This document shows positions 41,124 to 49,470 of a stretch of 64,000 bases of DNA, piece by piece (within the stretch, counting starts at the first letter, position 1; each line of letters begins with the position of its first letter). The notes below the pieces were generated by a model. That model was not told the DNA's origin and did not search any database. It saw nothing but the letters and a program-made list of their open reading frames with translations. Where the stretch lies: contig CAKPYV010000001.1 in NCBI GenBank assembly GCA_934203205.1, positions 165,708 through 229,707 on the forward strand. The letters run 5' to 3'. The DNA is from an uncultured Anaerovibrio sp. Its GTDB lineage: Bacteria; Bacillota; Negativicutes; Selenomonadales; Selenomonadaceae. Position numbers and translations under genes: made by a program.

Positions 41124-42404
41124 ATGAAGATTTTAATCAAGGGTGCCAATGTTTTGCGGCCTGATTATTCTACTGGTATTGCTGATATTGCTGTAGAAAA
41201 TGACAAAATTACTGCTGTAGGAAATATTCCTGAGAGCTTTGTGGCTGATCATATTATTGAGGGCAAGGATCATTTTGCGGTGCCAGGCTTGGTTAATGCT
41301 CACACCCATGCATCTATGACCTTGCTGAGAAGCTATGCCGATGATATGGAGCTGATGGATTGGCTCAACAATAAAATATGGCCATTAGAAGCCAAGATGA
41401 AGGAGCAGGACATTCGCATTGGTGCTCAGCTGGCTCTGGTGGAAATGATTCGCACTGGCACAACTGCCTTTGCAGACATGTACGGGCCTTGGATGGAAAT
41501 CGTTGCTGAGGAAACCATTGGCGCAGGTATTAGAGGTATTTTGAGCCGTGGTGCTATTGGTTTTATGCCGGGAGCAATGAAAACTTTGGAGGAAAATGTG
41601 GAGTTATTCCACAACTATCACGGTTCTGGAGACGGCAGAATCAGCGTATTGTTAGGCGTTCATGCACCATATACCTGTCCACCGGATTTCTGTCAGGCAG
41701 CAGCCAAGGCTTCTGTGGAAAATGGCATTAATGTACATATTCATATGTCTGAAACTCAGACGGAAATTAAGGAGATTCAGGAAAAATATGGCAAGCGTCC
41801 ATTTAAGTATATTGAGGATACTGGTCTGTTCCAGCGTCCATCCATTGCCGCTCATTGTGTATGGCTGGATGATGAGGATTTGGCCATTATGAAGGAGCAC
41901 CAGGTAACACCAGTGCATAATCCAGGTTCCAATATGAAGCTGGCCAGTGGTGTAGCTCCAGTGCCTTGGCTTTTATCCCATGATGTGCAGGTTGCTCTGG
42001 GTACTGATGGAGCTTCCAGTAATAACAATTTGGATATGCTGGAGGAGGTACGTCTGGCTGCTATGCTGCACAAAGTAAAGGAGCTGGATCCTCTGGCTGT
42101 AGATGCTGCTCAGGCTCTGCGTATGGGTACAGAATATGGCGCCAAGGCTCTGTGGCTGGAGAATGTAGGCAAAATTGAAGCCGGTGCCAAGGCAGATATT
42201 GTTCTCTATGATATGCGCCGTCCAGAATGGTGTCCACGACATAATCTGGTATCCTTGCTGGTTTATTCTGCTAATAGCTCCAGTGCAGATACCATGCTTT
42301 GCAATGGCCGTATTATTATGGAAAAGGGAGAATTGAAAACTATGGATGAGGAAAAGATTCTCTTTGAGGCCAATAAGTGTGCTTTGGATTTGGTTAATAG
42401 ATAA
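41124..42404 (+). CDS. mtaD: 5-methylthioadenosine/S-adenosylhomocysteine deaminase
   Basis: Zinc amidohydrolase that deaminates MTA and SAH to the inosine forms. 426 residues. Metal ligands: VNAHTHASMTLLRS (HxH), HIHMSETQTEI, AHCVWLDDEDL and LGTDGASSNNNLDM. Pairs logically with ahcY just upstream and with the MTA-releasing SpeE in this window. Confidence 0.92.
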   Translation: MKILIKGANVLRPDYSTGIADIAVENDKITAVGNIPESFVADHIIEGKDHFAVPGLVNAHTHASMTLLRSYADDMELMDWLNNKIWPLEAKMKEQDIRIGAQLALVEMIRTGTTAFADMYGPWMEIVAEETIGAGIRGILSRGAIGFMPGAMKTLEENVELFHNYHGSGDGRISVLLGVHAPYTCPPDFCQAAAKASVENGINVHIHMSETQTEIKEIQEKYGKRPFKYIEDTGLFQRPSIAAHCVWLDDEDLAIMKEHQVTPVHNPGSNMKLASGVAPVPWLLSHDVQVALGTDGASSNNNLDMLEEVRLAAMLHKVKELDPLAVDAAQALRMGTEYGAKALWLENVGKIEAGAKADIVLYDMRRPEWCPRHNLVSLLVYSANSSSADTMLCNGRIIMEKGELKTMDEEKILFEANKCALDLVNR

Positions 42405-42419
42405 TTAGGGCAATAAAAG

Positions 42420-42460
42420 ACGGCATAGCCACTCCAATTTGGAAAGGTCATGCCGTTTTT
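42420..42460 (+). terminator. Terminator after mtaD
   Basis: ACGGCATAGCC / GGTCATGCCGT with two internal mismatches, then TTTTT. Confidence 0.75.
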
Positions 42461-42506
42461 CCATATTTATCTGTTTATATTTACTACAAAAGTTAAGGAG
42501 GTTTCT

Positions 42507-43112
42507 GTGGCAAAACCAAAGAAAAATTATTATGCTGTTCTTTCTGGCCGTCAGCCAGGTATCTACAAAACCTGGCCGGAATGTCAGCGACAGGTGATGG
42601 GCTTTAAGGGAGCCAGGTTCAAGGGCTTCGTAACCTTGGCAGAGGCTCAAAGCTATATGGAGGACAGCGAAGGCATCAAGGCCTTTGATGCGGATAGTCT
42701 AAAACAGGGAACTGTTATCTTTGTGGATGGCTCCTATCGTCATGGCTGTTATAGCTGGGGCTTTGCGGTTTATCAGGATGGACAGCTGGTTTTTGAGGAT
42801 AAGGGCAGGGGCAATTCTCCAGAGGCTGCAAGATTGGGGAATGTGGCTGGTGAAATGGCTGGAGCCCAGCAGGCTGTTCTCTGGGCTGAGGCTCAGGGAG
42901 AAGAAGCTATTACTATTTGCCATGACTACGAGGGGATTGCAGCCTGGCCACTGAAGCGGTGGCAGGCTAAATTGCCAGAAACCAAGGCCTATACGGAGTT
43001 CATGAGCTCTCGTTTGAATATGGTGCGCTTTCAGAAGGTGGAGGGTCACACAGGTGTAGAAGGCAACGAACGGGCCGACCAGCTGGCCAAGGCTGCCTTG
43101 GAGCAAATCTGA
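42507..43112 (+). CDS. Ribonuclease H with N-terminal viroplasmin domain
   Basis: 201 residues. The N-terminal about 45 residues (KNYYAVLSGRQPGIYKTW, FKGFVTLAEA) form a viroplasmin/hybrid-binding domain that grips RNA-DNA hybrids. The C-terminal RNase HI domain shows FVDGSYRHG, the NVAGEMAGAQQAV glutamate helix and VEGHTGVEGNERADQLAK. GTG at 42507 behind AAGGAGG is preferred to the ATG at 42450, which overlaps the terminator of mtaD. Confidence 0.9.
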   Translation: MAKPKKNYYAVLSGRQPGIYKTWPECQRQVMGFKGARFKGFVTLAEAQSYMEDSEGIKAFDADSLKQGTVIFVDGSYRHGCYSWGFAVYQDGQLVFEDKGRGNSPEAARLGNVAGEMAGAQQAVLWAEAQGEEAITICHDYEGIAAWPLKRWQAKLPETKAYTEFMSSRLNMVRFQKVEGHTGVEGNERADQLAKAALEQI

Positions 43113-43113
43113 T

Positions 43114-43908
43114 TTAGCCAAGGGCTACATCCAAGGTCATCATGAGGCTAAAGCCTACGGCAAACATAATGGTGCCCATATCGGAATGAGTACCGGTGGA
43201 CATTTCTGGTATTAGCTCCTCGACTACTACATAAAGCATGGCTCCAGCAGCAAAACTAAGCATATATGGCAACACTGGTATTATCAGGCTGGCAAAAATA
43301 ATGGTCAACATGCCGGCCAAAGGCTCTACAGCCCCGGAGAAAACACCCCAGCCAAAGGCTTTGCTGGTGCTAATGCCAGCAGATTTCAAGGGCATGGAGA
43401 CAATGGCACCCTCAGGAAAGTTCTGAATGGCAATGCCAATGGAAAGGGCAGTGGCTGCAGCCAAGGATATTTCGGATACCCCTGCCTGCCAGCTGGCATA
43501 TACAACACCGACAGCCATTCCTTCTGGAATATTGTGGATGATAACTGCTAGTACCAGCATCATGGTTTTTGAAAAGGAACATCTGGGGCCCTCTTGTTCC
43601 TGACTGTACATATGAATATGGGGCGTAATATGATCCAACAGCAGCAAGAACAGGATGCCTAGCCAAAAGCCTGCCACAGCAGGTATAAAGGCAAAACTGC
43701 CCATATCAGCTGATTGCTCCATAGCAGGCATCAATAGACTCCAAATAGAGGCAGCCACCATAACTCCAGCAGCAAAGCCTGTCAGGCTGCGCTGTACCAG
43801 CTGGTTCAGCTCTTTTTTCATGAAAAAAACACAGGCTGCCCCCAAGGTGGTGCCGGCAAAGGGGATTAATAACCCTTGCCAAATACTGGTATTTAATAGT
43901 TCAGACAT
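43114..43908 (-). CDS. ZIP family metal transporter
   Basis: Divalent-metal importer of the inner membrane, 264 residues, eight hydrophobic segments. The metal pathway motifs are HNIPEGMAVGVVY (TM4) and NFPEGAIVSMPL (TM5). A cytoplasmic loop with HITPHIHMYSQEQEG is present. ATG follows AAAGGAG. A near-consensus Fur box 29 bp upstream suggests that iron, rather than only zinc, controls it. Confidence 0.9.
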   Translation of the reverse strand: MSELLNTSIWQGLLIPFAGTTLGAACVFFMKKELNQLVQRSLTGFAAGVMVAASIWSLLMPAMEQSADMGSFAFIPAVAGFWLGILFLLLLDHITPHIHMYSQEQEGPRCSFSKTMMLVLAVIIHNIPEGMAVGVVYASWQAGVSEISLAAATALSIGIAIQNFPEGAIVSMPLKSAGISTSKAFGWGVFSGAVEPLAGMLTIIFASLIIPVLPYMLSFAAGAMLYVVVEELIPEMSTGTHSDMGTIMFAVGFSLMMTLDVALG

Positions 43909-43936
43909 AGATAAAACTCCTTTCTATTGTATTTTA

Positions 43937-43951
43937 TGATAACTATTATCA
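43937..43951. promoter_or_regulatory. Fur-type box
   Basis: TGATAACTATTATCA differs by one base from the B. subtilis 7-1-7 Fur consensus TGATAATNATTATCA. It lies in the divergent region between the ZIP gene and the lipase gene, overlapping the likely -35 of the ZIP gene (TTGATA on the minus strand). Confidence 0.65.
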
Positions 43952-44027
43952 ATTACTTTACTGGGCAATACTATATTGCTTTTTGTCACAATAGTCAAGC
44001 CATTTAATTGTGAAGGAGGTTCTGATT

Positions 44028-45428
44028 ATGAAGAAAATATTTATCTGGCTTTTAGCTTGCCTATTCTTTATTCCTATGGAAGCTGGAGCCGAAATCCGCA
44101 ATTCGCTTCAACAGGCCAGATTGGCCTATATCTGTGCTTTGGCAGATATGGCGGTATATGATACAGATATGAATGATGCGGTGCGGCAGGAAATGGATCG
44201 CCTTGGCTGGCGTTTCACTGATTATCGTAATAAGGACGCCAGAGCAAATACGGTTTTTTATACTGTAGTTAATACGCAGGCAGAACCAGGCCAAAGGGAA
44301 ACCTTGCTTGTTATTCCTGGCACAGAAAAGCTTAAGGATATTGAGGTGGATTTACGCTGCAGCAAGGTATTGTTTGGTGGCGCCAATATTAATGAATTTC
44401 GTCAATACGCTGAGCAGGAAAAGGTAGATAGCAATGCTCCTATGGTCCATAGAGGCTTTAATGACTATACCATGACAGCTTTTTTTACTCCACGGGAGAA
44501 CGGGAAGATAGCTGCTGATGAAATACAAAAATTTTTGTCAGAATCCAATGATCATTTGTATATTACAGGTCACAGTCTTGGAGGAGCAGTGGCTACCTTG
44601 TTAGGGGCCAGATTGGTAGCTGCTGGAGCAGATGCCAGCAAGCTAAGTATTGTTACCTTTGGTGCTCCTACTGTAGGCAATACAGCCTTTGCCGAGGAAT
44701 ATGGCTGTCTCTTGGATTTAAGCCGTTATACCATGAGCGGGGATTTGGTGAAAAATGCCTTGCAAATGTTAAAATCCGGGTATGTACAATTTGGTACAGA
44801 GTATAAATGCCAGAAAAATGAAAATTCCCATAGGTTTAATCACTCTATGGCAGGCTATTTGGATGCAGCCATTCGAGGCTACTATGATGAATCTCTAGGA
44901 GGTGTGCTGACTTTGCAACAGCTGGCCTCCTATAAGCCAGAGACTATAAATGAGGAAGAAGTGGCAACAGGTCCCTTGTGGAATCAGCAATTTGATAAGG
45001 GGAGGGTATATATTGCCCCTGTGCAGATGAAGCTGCCTGAAAATATTCAGAATGATAGCGCCTATATGCAGCTGGCAGCTGGGGATTTGCTTATGAATCA
45101 GTTTCAGAGAATACATGTGGATGAAAATGCTGTAGCAGCCTCCAATGGAGTGGATACCTTGTTTACAGCTTGTCAGGAGGCAGAACAGGCTGGCTGTGAA
45201 TATATTGCCCAGATAAAAATTAGCGGTACTATGGACAAGGCAAATCCCAATTTATATAGAATTGCCACAGAAACCAGCTTCTTTACTACCTCTGGAGAAC
45301 CAGTGGCATCTTCCATGACCTCTACTACTACCAAGGAAATTACGCCTATAGAGGCTGCCATGTATAATATGGCTCGTTTAACAGGTGATATTCAGCAGGC
45401 TCAGGCAGAGGGTATCTTGCCTAAATGA
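44028..45428 (+). CDS. Secreted class 3 lipase family protein
   Basis: 466 residues. A signal peptide (KKIFIWLLACLFFIPMEAGA) is followed by an alpha/beta hydrolase of the lipase class 3 family: the nucleophile serine in YITGHSLGGAVATLL and the FGAPTVGNTAFAEE acid loop; a later histidine (HRFNHSMAGYL) may complete the triad. The C-terminal about 150 residues have no family I recognise. ATG at 44028 behind AAGGAGG. Expected in the periplasm or outside the cell. Substrate unknown. Confidence 0.85.
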   Translation: MKKIFIWLLACLFFIPMEAGAEIRNSLQQARLAYICALADMAVYDTDMNDAVRQEMDRLGWRFTDYRNKDARANTVFYTVVNTQAEPGQRETLLVIPGTEKLKDIEVDLRCSKVLFGGANINEFRQYAEQEKVDSNAPMVHRGFNDYTMTAFFTPRENGKIAADEIQKFLSESNDHLYITGHSLGGAVATLLGARLVAAGADASKLSIVTFGAPTVGNTAFAEEYGCLLDLSRYTMSGDLVKNALQMLKSGYVQFGTEYKCQKNENSHRFNHSMAGYLDAAIRGYYDESLGGVLTLQQLASYKPETINEEEVATGPLWNQQFDKGRVYIAPVQMKLPENIQNDSAYMQLAAGDLLMNQFQRIHVDENAVAASNGVDTLFTACQEAEQAGCEYIAQIKISGTMDKANPNLYRIATETSFFTTSGEPVASSMTSTTTKEITPIEAAMYNMARLTGDIQQAQAEGILPK

Positions 45429-45455
45429 AATTATGTAAATAGTATCTAAAACACA

Positions 45456-45496
45456 CCCCCTATGAAATATGAAATTTGCTTCATGCTTCCTAGGGG
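45456..45496. terminator. Terminator-like hairpin between lipase and arsR
   Basis: CCCCCTATGAA pairs with TTCATGCTTCCTAGGGGG in two blocks (outer CCCCCT/AGGGGG, inner ATGAA/TTCAT). The T-tract is short on the plus strand. Confidence 0.45.
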
Positions 45497-45503
45497 GATT
45501 ACT

Positions 45504-45884
45504 TTATTTGGGACAAATTTGGCAGTTTATTTTCATAACCTGTTCCATCATAATATGTAGTAATTTTGTTTGTTGAGAATCGGCAGCCCGATAATAAACC
45601 TCCTTGCCTTCCCGACGGCTGGTTATTAGCCCGCTGGCCTTAAGTGGCCGGAGATGGTGGGAAATGGCTGGACTGGACATATTCATCATAGCGGCAATAT
45701 TCTGGACACATTCCTCACAATGACAAAGCAGCCAAAAAATTCGCAAACGGGTAGGATCTCCTAATTGCTTGAAAATATCTGAAACAATGCGAAAATCTTC
45801 AATATGGTCTATATTGGCGCAGAGAAAATTAAAAGCTATTTCATTTTCATGATGGTCATGGGGAAGTTGCTTTTCCTGATTCAT
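45504..45884 (-). CDS. ArsR/SmtB family metal-sensing repressor
   Basis: 126 residues with a winged helix. The metal motif CHCEECV (an ELCVCD-like alpha-3 site) is followed by the recognition helix SSPAISHHLRPLKASGLI and wing RREGKEVYYR; the N-terminal HDHHE and C-terminal CQICPK add ligands. That pattern suits a Cd/Pb/Zn sensor of the CadC type. It diverges from the HMA/P-ATPase genes and should repress them and itself through the palindrome at 45984. Confidence 0.88.
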   Translation of the reverse strand: MNQEKQLPHDHHENEIAFNFLCANIDHIEDFRIVSDIFKQLGDPTRLRIFWLLCHCEECVQNIAAMMNMSSPAISHHLRPLKASGLITSRREGKEVYYRAADSQQTKLLHIMMEQVMKINCQICPK

Positions 45885-45951
45885 TTACTTCAGCTCCCTG
45901 TATTAATATACAAATCAGATAGCATACTAATGAAAAAATTTCTCATTGGTA

Positions 45952-45980
45952 TTGACTTCTATCTGTACATATATTATACT
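45952..45980 (+). promoter_or_regulatory. Promoter of the HMA/P-ATPase genes
   Basis: TTGACT, 17-bp spacer, TATACT. Transcription would start inside the palindrome at 45984. Confidence 0.7.
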
Positions 45981-46001
45981 ACAGACATAACAATTAAACA
46001 A
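45973..46001 (-). promoter_or_regulatory. Promoter of arsR
   Basis: On the minus strand TTGTTT, 17-bp spacer, TATAAT. Its -10 overlaps the -10 of the opposing promoter and its -35 lies within the palindrome. Confidence 0.65.
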
Positions 46002-46019
46002 ATGCTTAATTGTTATGTC
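45984..46019. promoter_or_regulatory. 36-bp palindromic ArsR operator candidate
   Basis: Perfect 14-bp inverted repeat GACATAACAATTAA / TTAATTGTTATGTC around ACAAATGC. The central TTAAACAAATGCTTAA resembles known ArsR/SmtB operators. It covers the start site of one promoter and the -35 of the other. Confidence 0.7.
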
Positions 46020-46046
46020 AATGTATTTTAGAAAGGGGTTTTTCAA

Positions 46047-46265
46047 ATGAAAAGAAGTTACAAGATTGAGGTAGATTGTGCTAACTGTGCTAATCTTATG
46101 GAGGAGGCCACCAAGAAAACTGCTGGGGTAGCCAATGCTGTAGTGAATTTTATGACTCAGAAAATGATTGTAGAGTTTGATGACGGTCAGGAGCCTAAGG
46201 CTGTTATGGAAGAAGTATTGAAGAATTGTCGTAAGGTGGAATCTGACTGCGAAATTGAATTCTAA
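46047..46265 (+). CDS. Heavy-metal-associated (HMA) domain protein
   Basis: 72-residue ferredoxin-like metal-binding domain standing alone. The metal loop is DCANCAN (CxxC) and the fold pattern is YKIEVDCANCANLMEEAT, then VANAVVNFMTQKMIVEF. It sits 52 bp before a P-type ATPase that lacks its own HMA domain, so it may act as the detached metal-donor domain. Confidence 0.87.
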   Translation: MKRSYKIEVDCANCANLMEEATKKTAGVANAVVNFMTQKMIVEFDDGQEPKAVMEEVLKNCRKVESDCEIEF

Positions 46266-46317
46266 TTGGGTATTGGCTAATCCTGTGTTGGAATATTCAA
46301 TATTCGGGAGGTAAGCA

Positions 46318-48204
46318 ATGAACAAAAAACAAAAGCTAATGCTGAAGCGCATTATTATAGCTGGCACTTTGATGATAGCCTTGCAGTTTGTGCCTATTAC
46401 TGGTGTACTAAAGCTAATATGTTTTTTAGTGGTATATGGCATTATCGGCTATGATATTCTTTGGAAATCCTGGAAGGGGATTTGCAACAAACAGGTCTTT
46501 GATGAAAACTTCCTAATGGCTGTAGCTACCATAGGCGCCTTTGCTTTGGCAATTTATGAACAAAGTGGCGATTACAATGAAGCTATTGCAGTTATGCTGT
46601 TTTACCAGATTGGTGAGTTATTCCAAAGTTATGCGGTAGGCAAAAGCCGTCGCAATATTACAGCTCTGATGGATATTCGGCCGGATTATGCCAATATTGA
46701 AGTGGATGGACAGCTTACCAAAGTAGATCCTTATGATGTGGCTGTAGGGGATATTATTGTGGTTCAGCCTGGGGAAAAAGTTCCCTTGGATGGAATTGTA
46801 GTAGAGGGCAAGGCCAGCCTTGATACCAGTGCTCTTACTGGTGAAAGTGTACCACGCAATGCTGTGGTAGGGGACGAAATCATTAGTGGCTGTATCAACA
46901 CTAATGGCGTGTTGAAAATTCGCACCACCAAGGAATTTGATGATTCCACAGTAGCCAAGATTTTGGAACTGGTGGAAAATGCTACCTCCCGTAAGTCCAA
47001 ATCTGAGAATTTTATTTCCAAATTTGCCCGAGTATATACGCCATTTGTTTGCTATAGTGCTTTGGCCTTGGCTATATTGCCACCTTTAGCCAATATGTTT
47101 ATTTGGCAGGTTGGGGCTGAGTGGGATATGTGGGTATATAGGGCCTTAACTTTCTTGGTAATCAGCTGTCCATGCGCCTTGGTTATAAGTGTGCCTCTGA
47201 GCTTTTTCGCCGGTATTGGTGGCGCCAGCAAGGAGGGAATTCTGGTTAAGGGCTCCAATTATCTGGAAGCCCTGTCCAAGACAAAATATGTGGTTTTCGA
47301 CAAAACCGGCACCCTGACTCACGGCGTTTTTCAGGTTAGCGCCGTACATCACAATACTCTGGCCCAGGAAAAGCTGTTGGAATATGCAGCCTTGGCAGAA
47401 TGTGCTTCCTCTCATCCTATAAGCCTGAGTCTGCAACGGGCACATAAGGGAGAGATAGACAGAAATAGAGTTACAGATATTCAGGAAATCAGTGGTCATG
47501 GTATTGTGGCCAAGGTAGATGGAAAATCTGTAGCTGTAGGTAATGACAAGCTCATGGATCAGCTTCATGTAGCATATAAAAGCTGTCATAGCACTGGCAC
47601 CATTATCCATATCGCTATTAATAATGACTATGCAGGACATATTGTGATTTCTGATGTTATTAAGCCTCAATCAAAGGAAGCAATTCAGGCTCTAAAAAAG
47701 GCTGGTATCAAAAAAACTGTTATGCTTACTGGTGATAGAGATTCTGTGGCTCAGGAGGTGGCTCAGGAGTTGGCTATTGATGAGGTGCATAGTCAGTTGC
47801 TGCCAGCCGACAAGGTTACCCAGGTGGAAAAATTGCTGGCCACCAAGGAAAAAGACAGCAATTTGGCCTTTGTAGGAGATGGCATTAATGACGCCCCTGT
47901 GTTGACTAGAGCTGATATTGGTATTGCTATGGGCGCTATGGGCTCTGATGCGGCTATTGAAGCTGCTGATGTAGTTCTTATGGATGATAATCCAAGAAAT
48001 ATTGCCAAGGCCATTAATATAGCAAAGAAATGTATGAGCATTGTTTACGAAAATATTATCTTTGCCATTGGCATTAAGGTTCTGTGCTTGCTTTTAGGGG
48101 CTGTAGGTATAGCAAATATGTGGTTTGCTATATTTGCCGATGTAGGAGTTATGATTCTGGCAGTATTGAATGCTATTCGTGCCCTAAATGTAAAAAATTG
48201 CTAA
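46318..48204 (+). CDS. Heavy-metal translocating P-type ATPase (Zn/Cd/Pb type)
   Basis: P1B-type efflux ATPase, 628 residues. Visible: actuator ALTGESVP, the membrane metal site SCPCALV (CPC), phosphorylation DKTGTLTHG, nucleotide-binding histidine ASSHPIS, and hinge GDGINDAPVLTRADIGIAMG. The absence of an N-terminal HMA domain is notable; that domain is the separate gene upstream. CPC plus a CadC-like ArsR suggests Zn, Cd or Pb export rather than copper. GGAGG ribosome site. Confidence 0.93.
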   Translation: MNKKQKLMLKRIIIAGTLMIALQFVPITGVLKLICFLVVYGIIGYDILWKSWKGICNKQVFDENFLMAVATIGAFALAIYEQSGDYNEAIAVMLFYQIGELFQSYAVGKSRRNITALMDIRPDYANIEVDGQLTKVDPYDVAVGDIIVVQPGEKVPLDGIVVEGKASLDTSALTGESVPRNAVVGDEIISGCINTNGVLKIRTTKEFDDSTVAKILELVENATSRKSKSENFISKFARVYTPFVCYSALALAILPPLANMFIWQVGAEWDMWVYRALTFLVISCPCALVISVPLSFFAGIGGASKEGILVKGSNYLEALSKTKYVVFDKTGTLTHGVFQVSAVHHNTLAQEKLLEYAALAECASSHPISLSLQRAHKGEIDRNRVTDIQEISGHGIVAKVDGKSVAVGNDKLMDQLHVAYKSCHSTGTIIHIAINNDYAGHIVISDVIKPQSKEAIQALKKAGIKKTVMLTGDRDSVAQEVAQELAIDEVHSQLLPADKVTQVEKLLATKEKDSNLAFVGDGINDAPVLTRADIGIAMGAMGSDAAIEAADVVLMDDNPRNIAKAINIAKKCMSIVYENIIFAIGIKVLCLLLGAVGIANMWFAIFADVGVMILAVLNAIRALNVKNC

Positions 48205-48228
48205 ATCGTCATTCTGACTAAAGTATAT

Positions 48229-48320
48229 ATCCCCTTGAGATACTGTTTTTTATAGTAACCTCGTTGGAAAAACTGACAAGGTTATGGAAAAGAGTATTCC
48301 TTAGGGGATTTTTGTTTTTG
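48229..48320 (+). terminator. Structured terminator after the P-ATPase
   Basis: Outer stem ATCCCCTTGAGATACT / AGTATTCCTTAGGGGAT encloses an inner TAACCT/AGGTTA hairpin; ends in TTTTTGTTTTTG. Confidence 0.75.
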
Positions 48321-48403
48321 GCAAAAAAATAATATACAAGTTGAACAAATTGGATTATAATAAAAAATATATATATAATATGTATTGACGGGAGGTCATT
48401 ATT

Positions 48404-49360
48404 ATGGAGATTAAATCAGTAGCTGTTCTGGGGGCAGGGGCAGTTGGTTCCTATATAATTCAAGGCCTGGCAAAGAAATCAGGTGTATCTCTAGGCGTTG
48501 TAGCTACAGGAGAGCGGGCACAGCGCCTTGGGCAGGGTTGCAGGATAAATAATGAAGTTTACCATCCCCAGGTGTGGAGTCCCAAGGAGGCTCATAATGT
48601 GGATCTTTTGGTAGTAGCACTAAAATATGGTGCTCTAGCCGGGGCGTTAGAGGATATTAAGACTATTGCGGGGGAAAATACCACAGTTATAAGCCTGATG
48701 AACGGTGTGGACAGCGAGGAGACAATAGCTTCTGTTATTGGGCCGGAAAAGATGCTTTATTCTCTTATCAAAATAGCTTCTCACAAGGAGCAGGACGAAT
48801 ATGTATTTGATGTAGAATCTACAAGCGGCATTATTTTAGGAGAACTGCAAGCTCCCTTTGATAGTATCCGAGTAAAGGCGATAGAAAAGCTCTTTGCTGA
48901 GACAAATATTCATTATCGAGTAACAGAGCACATCCTGGAGGAAATTTGGAGCAAATTCCGTCTCAATGTTACCAATAATTTACCCCAGGCAATATTAGGA
49001 GCAGGGGTTGGCTGTTATCGTGACAGCCAACATATGAAGTTTATTAGCAAGGCCCTGCGCCGTGAGTTGGAAGCCATTGCAGCCGCCAAGGGAATTGATA
49101 TTTCTTTGGCCGAAAAAGCCATTACCAAGGGCTGTCCTGAACCGCCAGCAGCCAGATATTCCACCTTGCAGGATTTGGATGCCGGCAGACATACGGAAAT
49201 TGATATGTTCTCTGGGGCTTTGATAAAAATGGGACAGGAGTTGGGGATACCTACGCCATATAATGAATATACTTATCATATGATTAAGGCTTTGGAGGAA
49301 AAGAATGATGGCCTTTTTGACTATGCTGGTAAAAATCAATCAACAACCTGTGCCAAATAA
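48404..49360 (+). CDS. panE: 2-dehydropantoate 2-reductase
   Basis: NADPH-dependent ketopantoate reductase of the pantothenate/CoA pathway, 318 residues. N-terminal GAGAVGSYI, DLLVVALKYGAL, the MNGVDSEE loop, and C-terminal EEIWSKFRLNVTNN (catalytic lysine region) and ARYSTLQDLDAGRHTEIDMF are typical. Paralogues with other 2-oxoacid substrates exist. GGGAGG ribosome site; monocistronic. Confidence 0.85.
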   Translation: MEIKSVAVLGAGAVGSYIIQGLAKKSGVSLGVVATGERAQRLGQGCRINNEVYHPQVWSPKEAHNVDLLVVALKYGALAGALEDIKTIAGENTTVISLMNGVDSEETIASVIGPEKMLYSLIKIASHKEQDEYVFDVESTSGIILGELQAPFDSIRVKAIEKLFAETNIHYRVTEHILEEIWSKFRLNVTNNLPQAILGAGVGCYRDSQHMKFISKALRRELEAIAAAKGIDISLAEKAITKGCPEPPAARYSTLQDLDAGRHTEIDMFSGALIKMGQELGIPTPYNEYTYHMIKALEEKNDGLFDYAGKNQSTTCAK

Positions 49361-49470
49361 AAATTTTAGCAAAAATAAATTGAATATTTCACGTTGCTAG
49401 GCAGGAATTTACATATTTGTATCGAATTAGTAAATAATAGTGGAGCTTAGATTAGGAGAGGTGTGTTAAC

